A stretch of DNA of 36,421 bases from Fidelibacterota bacterium (GCA_012964235.1 DTUJ01000168.1:1-36421); one strand, 5' to 3'. Counted from the first letter of the stretch, positions 20,404 through 29,144 are shown. Notes: generated by a model not told the origin, from the letters alone. Numbers and translations are program-made.

Positions 20404-21431
20404 TGGAGTGGAGATATCCATGGGTAATTATTTGTTTTGGGTTTTTACTTTTTTTCTGGATCGGACAGTTTTTAAGAAGAGGGCGTTCTCACTTTATCTT
20501 CAAATCAAGCACACCACAATTAGAGGCTAATTTATTGGGCAGGTTTGACCATCAAAAAAGATTATGGAAAAAGCGGATGGGTTTGTTTGGATTATCTTTT
20601 CTGATTGTTTCTGCTTCAGGACCCCAGATAGGAACAAAGGTAAAACCTATTGAGCGAAAAGGTGTTGATTTAGTTTTCGTTGTGGATGTTTCCATCAGTA
20701 TGGATGCTGAAGATGTAAAACCGAGCCGGCTTCAAAAGGCAAAATTCGAGATATCTCAAATAATCAAACAACTTAAAGGGGATCGGGTAGGAATCATAGT
20801 TTTTGCTGGCTCTAGTCACATATATCTTCCATTGACAGCAGATTACGAAGCAGCCCAATTATTTTTAGATGGTATTGACACAAATATGATTCCTACTCAG
20901 GGAACATCCATCAGTTCAGCCTTGAATTCAGGATTGACTGCATTTATTACTGAGGAAAGTAAAAAATATAAAGTTATTATAATTATTACAGATGGCGAAG
21001 ATCATGAAGGGGAAGCAGTCGAGATAGCAGAGAAAGCAGCAAGAACAGGAATCATCATTCATACGGTTGGAGTTGGTTCTGTAACAGGGTCTTTGATTCC
21101 AATCAAAAGTCAGAATGGGGTACCAAAGGAATATAAGCGTGATCGTCAAGGGAAACTCGTGACGTCAAAATTGAATGAAATGGCGCTCAGGGAAATTGCT
21201 GATGCGGGAAATGGTATATATGTCCGTTTTGACAACCGTTTAACAGGTCATCGGAATTTGATTCAAGCTATTGATTCAATGGAGAAAAAAATCATAAGTA
21301 CTCATGAATTTTCAGAATTTGAAGATCGGTATCAGGTTTTCGCAATCATTTCATTGTTATTTTTTATCATTGGTTTTATGTTCCCAACCAAAAAAATGCA
21401 GAAAGATACTTGGAGAGGTAGAATTGTTTAG
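20403..21431 (+). CDS. batB: VWA-domain membrane protein BatB
   Basis: VDLVFVVDVSISMDAEDVKPSRLQKAK; IIIITDGEDHEGEA; overlaps the batA stop. Confidence 0.92.
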   Translation: MEWRYPWVIICFGFLLFFWIGQFLRRGRSHFIFKSSTPQLEANLLGRFDHQKRLWKKRMGLFGLSFLIVSASGPQIGTKVKPIERKGVDLVFVVDVSISMDAEDVKPSRLQKAKFEISQIIKQLKGDRVGIIVFAGSSHIYLPLTADYEAAQLFLDGIDTNMIPTQGTSISSALNSGLTAFITEESKKYKVIIIITDGEDHEGEAVEIAEKAARTGIIIHTVGVGSVTGSLIPIKSQNGVPKEYKRDRQGKLVTSKLNEMALREIADAGNGIYVRFDNRLTGHRNLIQAIDSMEKKIISTHEFSEFEDRYQVFAIISLLFFIIGFMFPTKKMQKDTWRGRIV

Positions 21432-22245
21432 GAGAGGATTTAAAAGAGAATATTTGAAAAGCAGTACACTAGTGGTTCTTTTCCTGTTCGTTTCTCTGGC
21501 TTTTTCGGTGGATAAAGGGATGAAAGAATACAAACGAAATAATTTTGATGAAGCCAGAAAATATTATGAATCTGTTCTTGAGGAAAGGAAGAACGACTCT
21601 GCTGCTAATTTTGGATTAGGAGTATCAGCTTACCAACAAGGTGATATTAAATCGGCCATGGAAGCATTTGATCGTATACTAAGAGATGATGAGCCAGAAT
21701 TAAAAGCAAAATCTTATTACAATATGGGGAATATCCTATACGAACAGCAGAGGTCCGAAGAAAGTCTTGCATTTTTTAAAAAAGCCTTAGAGTTGGATCC
21801 TGACGATACAGATGCAAAATTCAATTACGAGATCCTCAAATATCATTTGCGGCCCCAAGAACAGCAACAGCAGAATGATAATGACAAAAATTCGGAGAAC
21901 CAGGAAGAATCGGAACAAAGCAAGCAGGAAAACCAAAGCACAGAAAAAGAAGAAGATAAAACTCAACAACAGTCTGAACAAGGAGATAAAGGGCAAGAAA
22001 AGGAAAAGTCAGAAAAAAACCAGGGAGAGAAAGACAAAGAACAGGAAAAAATGGCCCAAGAACAAGGGAAGGAAGAACAAGAGGGAAAAGGGATACCTGA
22101 ACCCCAAAAAAGCGAAGAAGACGGGGATAATCAGGATCGTATGAATGCCCAGGCCATTCTGGATGCATTAAAGGAAAAGGAAAAAATCCATCAGAAGCGA
22201 CAGATTGCACGAGCAAAATCCAAAAAATTGGAAAAGGATTGGTAA
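21424..22245 (+). CDS. batC: TPR protein BatC with low-complexity Q/E/K tail
   Basis: TPR repeats; EQQQQNDNDKNSENQEES...; probable TTG start at 21424 rather than 21304. Confidence 0.85.
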   Translation: MFRRGFKREYLKSSTLVVLFLFVSLAFSVDKGMKEYKRNNFDEARKYYESVLEERKNDSAANFGLGVSAYQQGDIKSAMEAFDRILRDDEPELKAKSYYNMGNILYEQQRSEESLAFFKKALELDPDDTDAKFNYEILKYHLRPQEQQQQNDNDKNSENQEESEQSKQENQSTEKEEDKTQQQSEQGDKGQEKEKSEKNQGEKDKEQEKMAQEQGKEEQEGKGIPEPQKSEEDGDNQDRMNAQAILDALKEKEKIHQKRQIARAKSKKLEKDW

Positions 22246-23975
22246 TGATTAAATTTCCACCTTCAATTTTATTATTGACAGTGTGCTTTGGATTACATTC
22301 CTATGCTTTTGCTGCAAAAGTTACTGCATCAGTAGATGCAACCAGTATCAGTCAAAATGATGTGTTTACGTTCAAGATAGAGGCAAAAGATGCAGAATCT
22401 AATCCCAAAGTCGATATTACACCTCTGTTGAAAAACTTTTCAGTCGTAAGTGGCCCAAGCCAACAGACCAGCATGTCCTGGATAAATGGGAAAATGCAGA
22501 CTTCACGTAATTTGACCTGGACCTTAGTTCCAATGAAAACCGGAACATTAACCATTCCATCATTGTCCGTATACGTAGGTAATAAATCTTTTCGGACGAA
22601 AACCATTCGAATGAAAGTATCTAGGGGTAAACAATTAGCTGAAGCAAAGGATCTTTTTCTAATGGTGGAATTGGATAAATCGGAAGTGTATCCAGGAGAA
22701 CAGGTAACAGTTATCTATAAATTATTTACAAGAGTAAACATGTCTATTCAAGACCTTGAAATGCCAAAATTTGTTGGATTCTGGGTTGAGGAATTGTTTG
22801 CTCCAAACCGTGTAGAATTTCGGAAGGTAAATTTAAAAGGCATTCAATATAATGTTGCCCAATTGTATTCTGCGGCTCTTTTCCCAACGAAAACCGGAGA
22901 GCTTTTTTTAGACCCAATGAAGGTAAAATGCAATGTTACTGTTAAAAACAAAAAGCGACGGAAAAGTATCTGGGATGATCCCTTCTTTGATTCATTTTCC
23001 CGTCAGCAAACTGTTCCTAAAGTTCTCCTTACAGAAAAAACTTTGATAAATGTTAAACCGTACCCAAATGGCAAACCAGCGGATTTCACCGGAGCTGTAG
23101 GATCATTTACTTTATCTGCATTTGCAGATATGAAGTCGGTCAAGGCTAATGAAGCTATTACTTTAAAAGTGAAATTACAGGGGACTGGAAATATCTCTAT
23201 GTTTAGTCTTCCAGAATTTGATTTTCCCCAAACTTTGGAGGTATTTCCACCTACTTCAACCATAAAAAAGGAACCATTGCGTGATAATATTACTGGATCG
23301 GTTTCTTGGGAATATATCTTGATTCCACGTCAAGAAGGGAGATTCATTATTCCCAGAATAGAATTACCATTTTTCGATTCTAAAACTGAAAAATGGAACA
23401 GAACATCCACCCGTCCAATTCAAATTTCAGTATTACCCGGTGAAACTTCTGCGGAAGTTTCCTCAGGATTGACAAAGGAGGAGGTTGTGCTTCTGGGAAG
23501 TGATATCCGTTACATCCGCAGGGAAATTCCTCAGTGGATATATAGAAAATATTCAGGCATTTCATTTGAAATTCTAACCCTTTATGGACTCTCACTCATT
23601 TTCTTTATTTCACCTGGATTTATGAAAAACATACAAAGAAAAAAAGGAGGGACTGAAGATATTCGTCGGTCAAAAAAAGCTTTAAAAACCGCCATGAGAG
23701 CTCTGAACAAAACTCAGGGAGACATTTTTTCACATGCATCCCGAATTCAGTATCGCTATTTGAAAGATAGATTTCTATTGTCCACGGATAATCTTGATCC
23801 TTTAACTGCGGAATCACTTTTAGCAAATAGCATTCCAGATGGTGAATTGAAAGAACTGGTTCATATGTTGAAGATCTGTGATACGGGACAATATTCCCCC
23901 GGGAAAAAAGCTGAAGAAAAGAACCTCATTACTGATGTAAAATCTCTCTTAAAACGGATTGATGCTCATGCATAA
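22239..23975 (+). CDS. batD: BatD-like protein
   Basis: Signal peptide, AKVTASVDATSISQNDVFTFKIEA, FSVVSGPSQQTSMSWINGKMQTSRNLTWTLVPMKTGTLTIPS typical of BatD. Confidence 0.92.
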   Translation: MVMIKFPPSILLLTVCFGLHSYAFAAKVTASVDATSISQNDVFTFKIEAKDAESNPKVDITPLLKNFSVVSGPSQQTSMSWINGKMQTSRNLTWTLVPMKTGTLTIPSLSVYVGNKSFRTKTIRMKVSRGKQLAEAKDLFLMVELDKSEVYPGEQVTVIYKLFTRVNMSIQDLEMPKFVGFWVEELFAPNRVEFRKVNLKGIQYNVAQLYSAALFPTKTGELFLDPMKVKCNVTVKNKKRRKSIWDDPFFDSFSRQQTVPKVLLTEKTLINVKPYPNGKPADFTGAVGSFTLSAFADMKSVKANEAITLKVKLQGTGNISMFSLPEFDFPQTLEVFPPTSTIKKEPLRDNITGSVSWEYILIPRQEGRFIIPRIELPFFDSKTEKWNRTSTRPIQISVLPGETSAEVSSGLTKEEVVLLGSDIRYIRREIPQWIYRKYSGISFEILTLYGLSLIFFISPGFMKNIQRKKGGTEDIRRSKKALKTAMRALNKTQGDIFSHASRIQYRYLKDRFLLSTDNLDPLTAESLLANSIPDGELKELVHMLKICDTGQYSPGKKAEEKNLITDVKSLLKRIDAHA

Positions 23976-24720
23976 ATGGATATCAGTATTTATCATTAAT
24001 GTTGTTCTGTTAACAGCACAACAAGCTGAAATAGATTCATTGTTCATGCAGGCAAACCAAGCAATGGATGAACAATCTTATAGACAAGCTGTGATTAATT
24101 ATGAAAAGATTTTACAAATGGGGATTGATCATCCGGATCTTTATTACAATCTTGGAAATGCATATTATAGGATGGGTATATATGGTCAAGCGGTTTGGGC
24201 ATATGAAAAGGGACTCCAATTCACTCCTCGTGATCCAGACCTGAATTTTAATCTTGATTTGACAAACACAAGGGTCCGGGATAGGATTGAAGTGCCGGAA
24301 ACATTTTTTCTGCTGGAATTTTACCGATCAATAAAAAATATGTTTACTATCCAAGATGCCATTTTTCTAGGAGCACTCTTTCTAGTCATTTCAGCTTTAT
24401 TATTTGGACTTGAAAAAATGAAATGGTTGAGGATTCCATTTTCATCCCGTATTATTGGCAGTTTCATTATTCTTTCTGTTCTGGTTCATGGAATCACACT
24501 GGATAAATATTTGGCTTTGTCAGAAGTCCATGAGGGCATTGTTGTCTTTAGAGAAGTAGAAGCTTTTTCTGCTCCGTTCCGCCGTGAGGATGCAGTATTA
24601 TTCAGAATTCATGAGGGTGTTAAACTGGAAATAAAACAGAAGCAACCAGAATGGATTGAAATTGTATTACTTGATGGGAAAAAAGGCTGGATTCAATCCA
24701 AATCAGTTAGAGAATTATGA
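23959..24720 (+). CDS. batE: BatE-like TPR + SH3-like protein
   Basis: DHPDLYYNLGNAYYRMGIYGQAVWAYEKGL TPR, two TM helices, SH3-like C-terminus (GWIQSKSVREL). Confidence 0.85.
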   Translation: MMLMHKWISVFIINVVLLTAQQAEIDSLFMQANQAMDEQSYRQAVINYEKILQMGIDHPDLYYNLGNAYYRMGIYGQAVWAYEKGLQFTPRDPDLNFNLDLTNTRVRDRIEVPETFFLLEFYRSIKNMFTIQDAIFLGALFLVISALLFGLEKMKWLRIPFSSRIIGSFIILSVLVHGITLDKYLALSEVHEGIVVFREVEAFSAPFRREDAVLFRIHEGVKLEIKQKQPEWIEIVLLDGKKGWIQSKSVREL

Positions 24721-25166
24721 AAATAATAACTGTGTTATTATATATTTCTCTCTTGTCTTGTATTGCTTTCAGTCAGGAGCAGGATGAATCGATTGATCCA
24801 AACACTTTAATTGATTATAAGCCCAATTGGCCTATCGTCGTTAATCCGCTTTTGGATATGGAAAATCTTAAAAATAATGAAGATGTGAGGGATACTTCGG
24901 AGATCATAATAGAAGGATATCGTGTCCAGGCTTTGGTTACCCGGAATACACATAGTGCAGATAGTATCCGTGCGGTTCTGTCTGATAAAATTGATGAGGA
25001 TGTTTATATAACATATGAAGTTCCATATTATAAAATTCGTGTGGGGAATTGCGTTGACCGAAAACAAGCGGAGGAACTTAAGCTGAAATTGGTGGAACTT
25101 GGTTATGCTTCCGCATGGATCATAAGAACCCGCGTGAAAGCTCCTGAATTTATCAGGGAATATTAG
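24717..25166 (+). CDS. Secreted SPOR-domain protein
   Basis: Signal peptide; GYRVQALVTRNTHSADSIRAVLSDKI...YYKIRVGNCVDRKQAEELKLKLVELGYASAWI. Confidence 0.75.
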   Translation: MKIITVLLYISLLSCIAFSQEQDESIDPNTLIDYKPNWPIVVNPLLDMENLKNNEDVRDTSEIIIEGYRVQALVTRNTHSADSIRAVLSDKIDEDVYITYEVPYYKIRVGNCVDRKQAEELKLKLVELGYASAWIIRTRVKAPEFIREY

Positions 25167-25254
25167 TTTTTTAATCTGGGAATATCTTTTTTGGGATTTA
25201 GATATATTTTATATTCACATCCTTATTTTTTACGGACATTTGTTGGTTTTATTT

Positions 25255-25327
25255 GGGGCCATAGCTCAGTTGGGAGAGCGCCTGAATGGCATTCAGGAGG
25301 TCGTCGGTTCAATCCCGTCTGGCTCCA
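25255..25327 (+). tRNA. tRNA-Ala (anticodon GGC)
   Basis: Acceptor GGGGCCA/TGGCTCC, anticodon arm CCTGAATGGCATTCAGG, T-arm TCGGTTCAATCCCG; CCA not encoded. Confidence 0.96.
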
Positions 25328-25371
25328 CTGATTTGAATAATAAATGTTAAACCACGATCTGACTTGATAAA

Positions 25372-25953
25372 ATGGAAATAAATCAGGACATGAATAAAGA
25401 AAATTATTCGTTAGAATCTTCAAAACTGGTAACCAGCAACATTGCTCCTATTTTTCATGTGTTGTCCAATGAGCAGCAAATTCTTCAGAGAACAGATCAA
25501 AAAGCGTTTACTATGCTTTCTATCTTAGGGGTCTTCATGGTGTTTTTTATTGTTCATTTTTTGAAAATCCAATTAGACTGGTTTAAATTTATAATGGTTG
25601 TCATTTATTTTATATCTGCATTTCTTGCAATCATAAACCTTGTTCTTGTTATAGTTCCAAAAGTGAAAAAACGTGAACCTCAGGAATTGAATCCAACCTA
25701 TTTTGGTGGTATCAGCCAGTTTGAAAACCAGGAAGAATATAGTTCACATTTTCGAGAAGTGTTTACCAATGACGATAAAACGTTCACAATGTTTGCAAAT
25801 CAGGTATTCGCCCTGGGAAGAATCAATGCGTATAAAAATCATGCAATAAAACGATCGATTTTATTTTTCATAATTGCCATTATTTCAGAATTATTTATTA
25901 TAATGGCTATGGCTTGGGGGCGAGCGGGTCCTTACCTGTTTCCAGGTGGGTAA
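25372..25953 (+). CDS. Hypothetical membrane protein
   Basis: Several hydrophobic segments; ORF with stop overlapping the next start (TAATG). Confidence 0.6.
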   Translation: MEINQDMNKENYSLESSKLVTSNIAPIFHVLSNEQQILQRTDQKAFTMLSILGVFMVFFIVHFLKIQLDWFKFIMVVIYFISAFLAIINLVLVIVPKVKKREPQELNPTYFGGISQFENQEEYSSHFREVFTNDDKTFTMFANQVFALGRINAYKNHAIKRSILFFIIAIISELFIIMAMAWGRAGPYLFPGG

Positions 25954-26468
25954 TGCAAAAGTTCGCCTTATGTTTGATATTATTTTTTGGGTGTATGTCC
26001 ACCACAACTGCGCCAATTGTTGGCCCAGCTGGTCCTCCTGGTCCTCAAGGTGAACAAGGTCCTGAAGGACCTTCAGGACAAAATGGAGAATCTGTTCCCA
26101 AAGAATTGGTTTTAGAACTTAAGAATACATTGGAAGAATTAAATAACTCCAAAAAGAGTTTAAGAGAAGAAATCGTTGGAACTGTACATTATGTTTTCGG
26201 AATTGCTCCTCCAAGAATCGGATTTTTAAGTTTGACATCATTTGGGAATCTTTATCAACTGAAAAATAAAAACCCAATCACAAGGGGAGACTCCTTTCTG
26301 TTGCTGGGCAGGATTGATTTAAGAAATGACTTTATTTCGCTTTCGGTACTTCCTGGATCAGATGATATTCAACAATCTTTTTTAGCAATCACTCAAAATG
26401 GAGAATCGTATGAGTCAGCTGATCTGAAAAATTGGTCTCAAAAGGAAAGAATTCCTCTAGAACAGTAA
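25953..26468 (+). CDS. Collagen-like-repeat lipoprotein
   Basis: MQKFALCLILFFGC lipobox; Gly-X-Y run GPAGPPGPQGEQGPEGPSGQNGES. Confidence 0.65.
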   Translation: MQKFALCLILFFGCMSTTTAPIVGPAGPPGPQGEQGPEGPSGQNGESVPKELVLELKNTLEELNNSKKSLREEIVGTVHYVFGIAPPRIGFLSLTSFGNLYQLKNKNPITRGDSFLLLGRIDLRNDFISLSVLPGSDDIQQSFLAITQNGESYESADLKNWSQKERIPLEQ

Positions 26469-26507
26469 TAATTTTCACCAAATTTCACTGTATCATACTA
26501 TCAAATA

Positions 26508-26843
26508 ATGAATCAAGACAAAAAATGCAATGTAGTTTATTCCACAGATCCGAATTTTGAGAATAATTATAATGATATAAATGATCCTGACACGATTGAA
26601 ACTTATAACCAGAATATTCGTATTTGGCTCGATCGTCGAGGCGGAGGGAAGATATTGACTGTGATAAAGGGATTTAAGGGGCCTGCTGCTGATCTGGAAT
26701 TACTTGGGAAAGAGTTAAAGAAACGTTGCGCTGTTGGAGGAACAGTTAAAGATAAAATGATCCAAATTCAAGGGGACCAGAGGGATAAAATCCTCAGAAT
26801 TCTAACTGAAAAGGGGATCAAAGCAAAAAAGGCAGGCGGATGA
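26508..26843 (+). CDS. yciH: SUI1/eIF1-like translation initiation factor (YciH family)
   Basis: IWLDRRGGGKILTVIKGFKGPAADLELLGKELKKRCAVGGTVKDKMIQIQGDQRDKILRILTEKGI. Confidence 0.92.
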   Translation: MNQDKKCNVVYSTDPNFENNYNDINDPDTIETYNQNIRIWLDRRGGGKILTVIKGFKGPAADLELLGKELKKRCAVGGTVKDKMIQIQGDQRDKILRILTEKGIKAKKAGG

Positions 26844-26916
26844 GTATAATACTGTTCGAAGTTTTGATAAAGATCACAATACATTTTTAATAAAAGGATC
26901 CATAAATTACCCTATT

Positions 26917-28092
26917 ATGAAAAGACTTAAAATCAGCATATTCTCAATTTTACTCCTTACGGGATTTTCCTGTGCAAAGAAGAACCATGAGGGTTCTTTA
27001 TCTTTCATAGTTACATCGAATGTCAGATGTCAACTTGATCCCTGTGGGTGAAAAAAGAATCCCATAGGCGGTCTGCCTAGAAGAATGAAGTACATTGAAT
27101 CTGTAAAGAAGGAAGGGAAGAACCCTGTTATTCTTGATGCAGGAGATGCTCTATTTGAATCATCAAATACAATCATGAAACAAAACCTAGCTTCCTCAAA
27201 ATTTAAAGCGCAGTCATTAGTGAAGGGATATGAAGTTATTGGGTATGAAGCGATCAATGTAGGTGCATTTGATCTTGCAGCTGGCTACGAATTTTTAAAA
27301 ACTGTTTCCGATGGCACATCAATTCCGTTTTTGTCGGCTAATTTAGTTGACAAACAATCAGGGGAAAGAGTTTTTGATCCATATATTATCGTTGAACGAC
27401 CTCCTTTCAAAATTGGGATAATCGGAGTCACAAATTTGCTTCCTTCAAGTGTAACTGAATTAACCATGAAAAATTACCTGCAGATTGGGAAATCGTTGAT
27501 AGAAACGCTTAAGCGAGAAGCAAATATCATTGTAATGCTTGTCAATGCGGATAAAAAAGAAAGGGGAATCATCAAAAAGGAATTTGCAGAGGCAGATTAT
27601 ATCATCTTGAGCAGGGAAATCCAAAGAACACGCCAAAACCAAGCTCAGGGAACAGGTCCTTTTATTTATTCGCCAGGGAAGCAGGGTAAATATTTAGCGG
27701 TTATAGATTTAAACATTGTAAACCTGGATTCGCCGTTTGTAGATGTTTCTTATTATAAACAACAGGTAAAAAACACGGAGACACGGATAGCAAGGTACAA
27801 AAAAAAGGAACCGGAAAAATCATTTGAGGAAATTTATGCCAATCAACCGAATATTCTTCGAAACATTGATGTGTTAAGAAAACAGAAACATACAGCTAAG
27901 GATCAATTGGATAGGGCAATAAATCAAAGTGAATATAAACTTGTGTCTATGAGTAGAAAAATCGGGGATGATTTAGACATGCTGACTTTTGTTGATCGTG
28001 TATTCAAGAAAGAAAACGAAATCAAAGGTATTCCAAATCTACCTCCAGGGAAAAAACTAAAAAGTCCAATCAGATCATTGAAAAATTATTGA
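26917..28092 (+). CDS. UshA/5'-nucleotidase-like selenoprotein (lipoprotein), Sec at residue 45 (in-frame UGA 27049-27051)
   Basis: Reads MKRLKISIFSILLLTGFSCAKKNHEGSLSFIVTSNVRCQLDPCG-U-KKNPIGGLPRRMKYIESVKKEGKNPVILDAGDALFE... The ATG at 26917, the UGA and ORF 27085-28092 share one frame. Lipobox GFSC lies upstream, a SECIS-like hairpin downstream, and selA-selB are in the window. The ORF track shows only the fragment from 27085. Confidence 0.9.
27049..27080 (+). promoter_or_regulatory. Bacterial SECIS element (UGA plus downstream SelB-binding hairpin)
   Basis: UGA at 27049-27051; stem UAGGC (27065-27069) / GCCUA (27075-27079) with loop GGUCU (27070-27074). There are 18 nt between UGA and GGUCU, as in E. 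coli fdhF (UGA-CACGGCCCAUCGGUUGCA-GGUCUGCACC). Confidence 0.88.
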
Positions 28093-28583
28093 AAAGGATA
28101 TTTATCCAAAATTCGCTGTTTCAAGTTTTATTTTTTTTAATCATTTCTGTTGTAATTGGATTTGGAAGTAATTGGCTGAAGGATGATCCAATTCCCCTTT
28201 TTGCAGTAAAGTTAAAAATTGCCACTACTGATGACCTTCTGTCTGATATTGTAACTGAATCGGTATTAAGAGCCATTGGTTTAGATCAGGCACGGAAATT
28301 CCATAACGAGGGTGTAGTTTTTGTGGATGCACGGGATTTAGAGTATTATGAGGAGGGACATATACCTGGGGCTTGGAATAGCAACCATTTTATGGAATTA
28401 ATTTTCAGGTTGGATTCACTTCAGGGGAAAGATAGAAGTATAGTCACATATTGCGATGGAGATGATTGCGGGTCAAGTGAAGATCTTGCATATGACTTAC
28501 AGAATGAGGGATTTACAAAAATTTTTGTATTTGTCGGTGGATGGTCGGAATGGCAACAAGCTGGCTATTCCATTAAAAAATGA
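28089..28583 (+). CDS. Membrane-anchored rhodanese-domain protein
   Basis: N-terminal TM; VVFVDARDLEYYEEGHIPGAWN, active-site loop VTYCDGDDCGSS, VFVGGWSEWQQAGY; TTG start overlaps the selenoprotein stop. Confidence 0.88.
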   Translation: MKRIFIQNSLFQVLFFLIISVVIGFGSNWLKDDPIPLFAVKLKIATTDDLLSDIVTESVLRAIGLDQARKFHNEGVVFVDARDLEYYEEGHIPGAWNSNHFMELIFRLDSLQGKDRSIVTYCDGDDCGSSEDLAYDLQNEGFTKIFVFVGGWSEWQQAGYSIKK

Positions 28584-29026
28584 GATTTATTACCCAAAGT
28601 TCAATTTTTATTATTTCATTTAGACTGATAATTGGAGGCATCCTTGTCTTTGCAAGTCTAGATAAAATATCCGCACCTGGAGAATTTGCACGGGATATTG
28701 CACATTACCATATTCTTCCACTGGGAACTGAAAATTTGTTAGCTCTTGTTTTACCATGGCTGGAACTAACCGTTGGGATAGGGTTAATCCTAGGTGTTTT
28801 TATAACTGGTGCGTCAATTTTGTCTATGACAATGATGGGAATGTTTATCATAGCAATTGGTTCCGCAATCTTGCGGGGATATAATATTGAATGTGGCTGT
28901 GGATTAAAAGAGGGGGAGATGGTTGGAGTTGGAAAAATTATTGAAGATTCAATTTACTTTTTACTTGCGTGGCTCATATATAAACGCAGCGGTAATTGGT
29001 TTGAAATATTGCCAAAGGCAGGTTGA
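28580..29026 (+). CDS. MauE/DoxX-like membrane protein
   Basis: Four hydrophobic segments, GGILVFASLDKISAPGEFARDIAHYHILP, PWLELTVGIGLILGV, ECGCG motif; ATGA overlap with the rhodanese gene. Confidence 0.82.
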   Translation: MRFITQSSIFIISFRLIIGGILVFASLDKISAPGEFARDIAHYHILPLGTENLLALVLPWLELTVGIGLILGVFITGASILSMTMMGMFIIAIGSAILRGYNIECGCGLKEGEMVGVGKIIEDSIYFLLAWLIYKRSGNWFEILPKAG

Positions 29027-29065
29027 CGGAAATATAATAGACTGGTAAATTCTGGTTCAATTTTT

Positions 29066-29137
29066 GCGGGAGTAGCTCAGTGGTAGAGCCCCACGTTGCC
29101 AACGTGGTTGTCGCGAGTTCGACCCTCGTCTCCCGCT
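29066..29137 (+). tRNA. tRNA-Gly (anticodon GCC)
   Basis: Acceptor GCGGGAG/CTCCCGC, anticodon arm CCACGTTGCCAACGTGG, T-arm GCGAGTTCGACCCTCGT; CCA not encoded. Confidence 0.96.
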
Positions 29138-29144
29138 CATTTTT

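Noticed and set aside
21787-22216. ORFs 21812-22144 (+), 21787-21996 (-) and 21836-22216 (-) over the batC tail
   Set aside because: They are alternative frames of the low-complexity purine-rich repeat region (poly-K/R or poly-L/F composition), not independent genes.
27049-27056. Frameshift or poly-A sequencing error at TGAAAAAAG as the cause of the stop
   Set aside because: The frame is identical before and after the UGA, so an indel is not needed. A substitution error remains possible but would not explain the SECIS match.
27085-28092. ORF-track CDS starting at 27085 as an independent cytosolic protein
   Set aside because: The same frame extends upstream through a UGA to a lipoprotein signal at 26917, and a SECIS-like hairpin follows the UGA. 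A selenoprotein explains the data better than an internal start.
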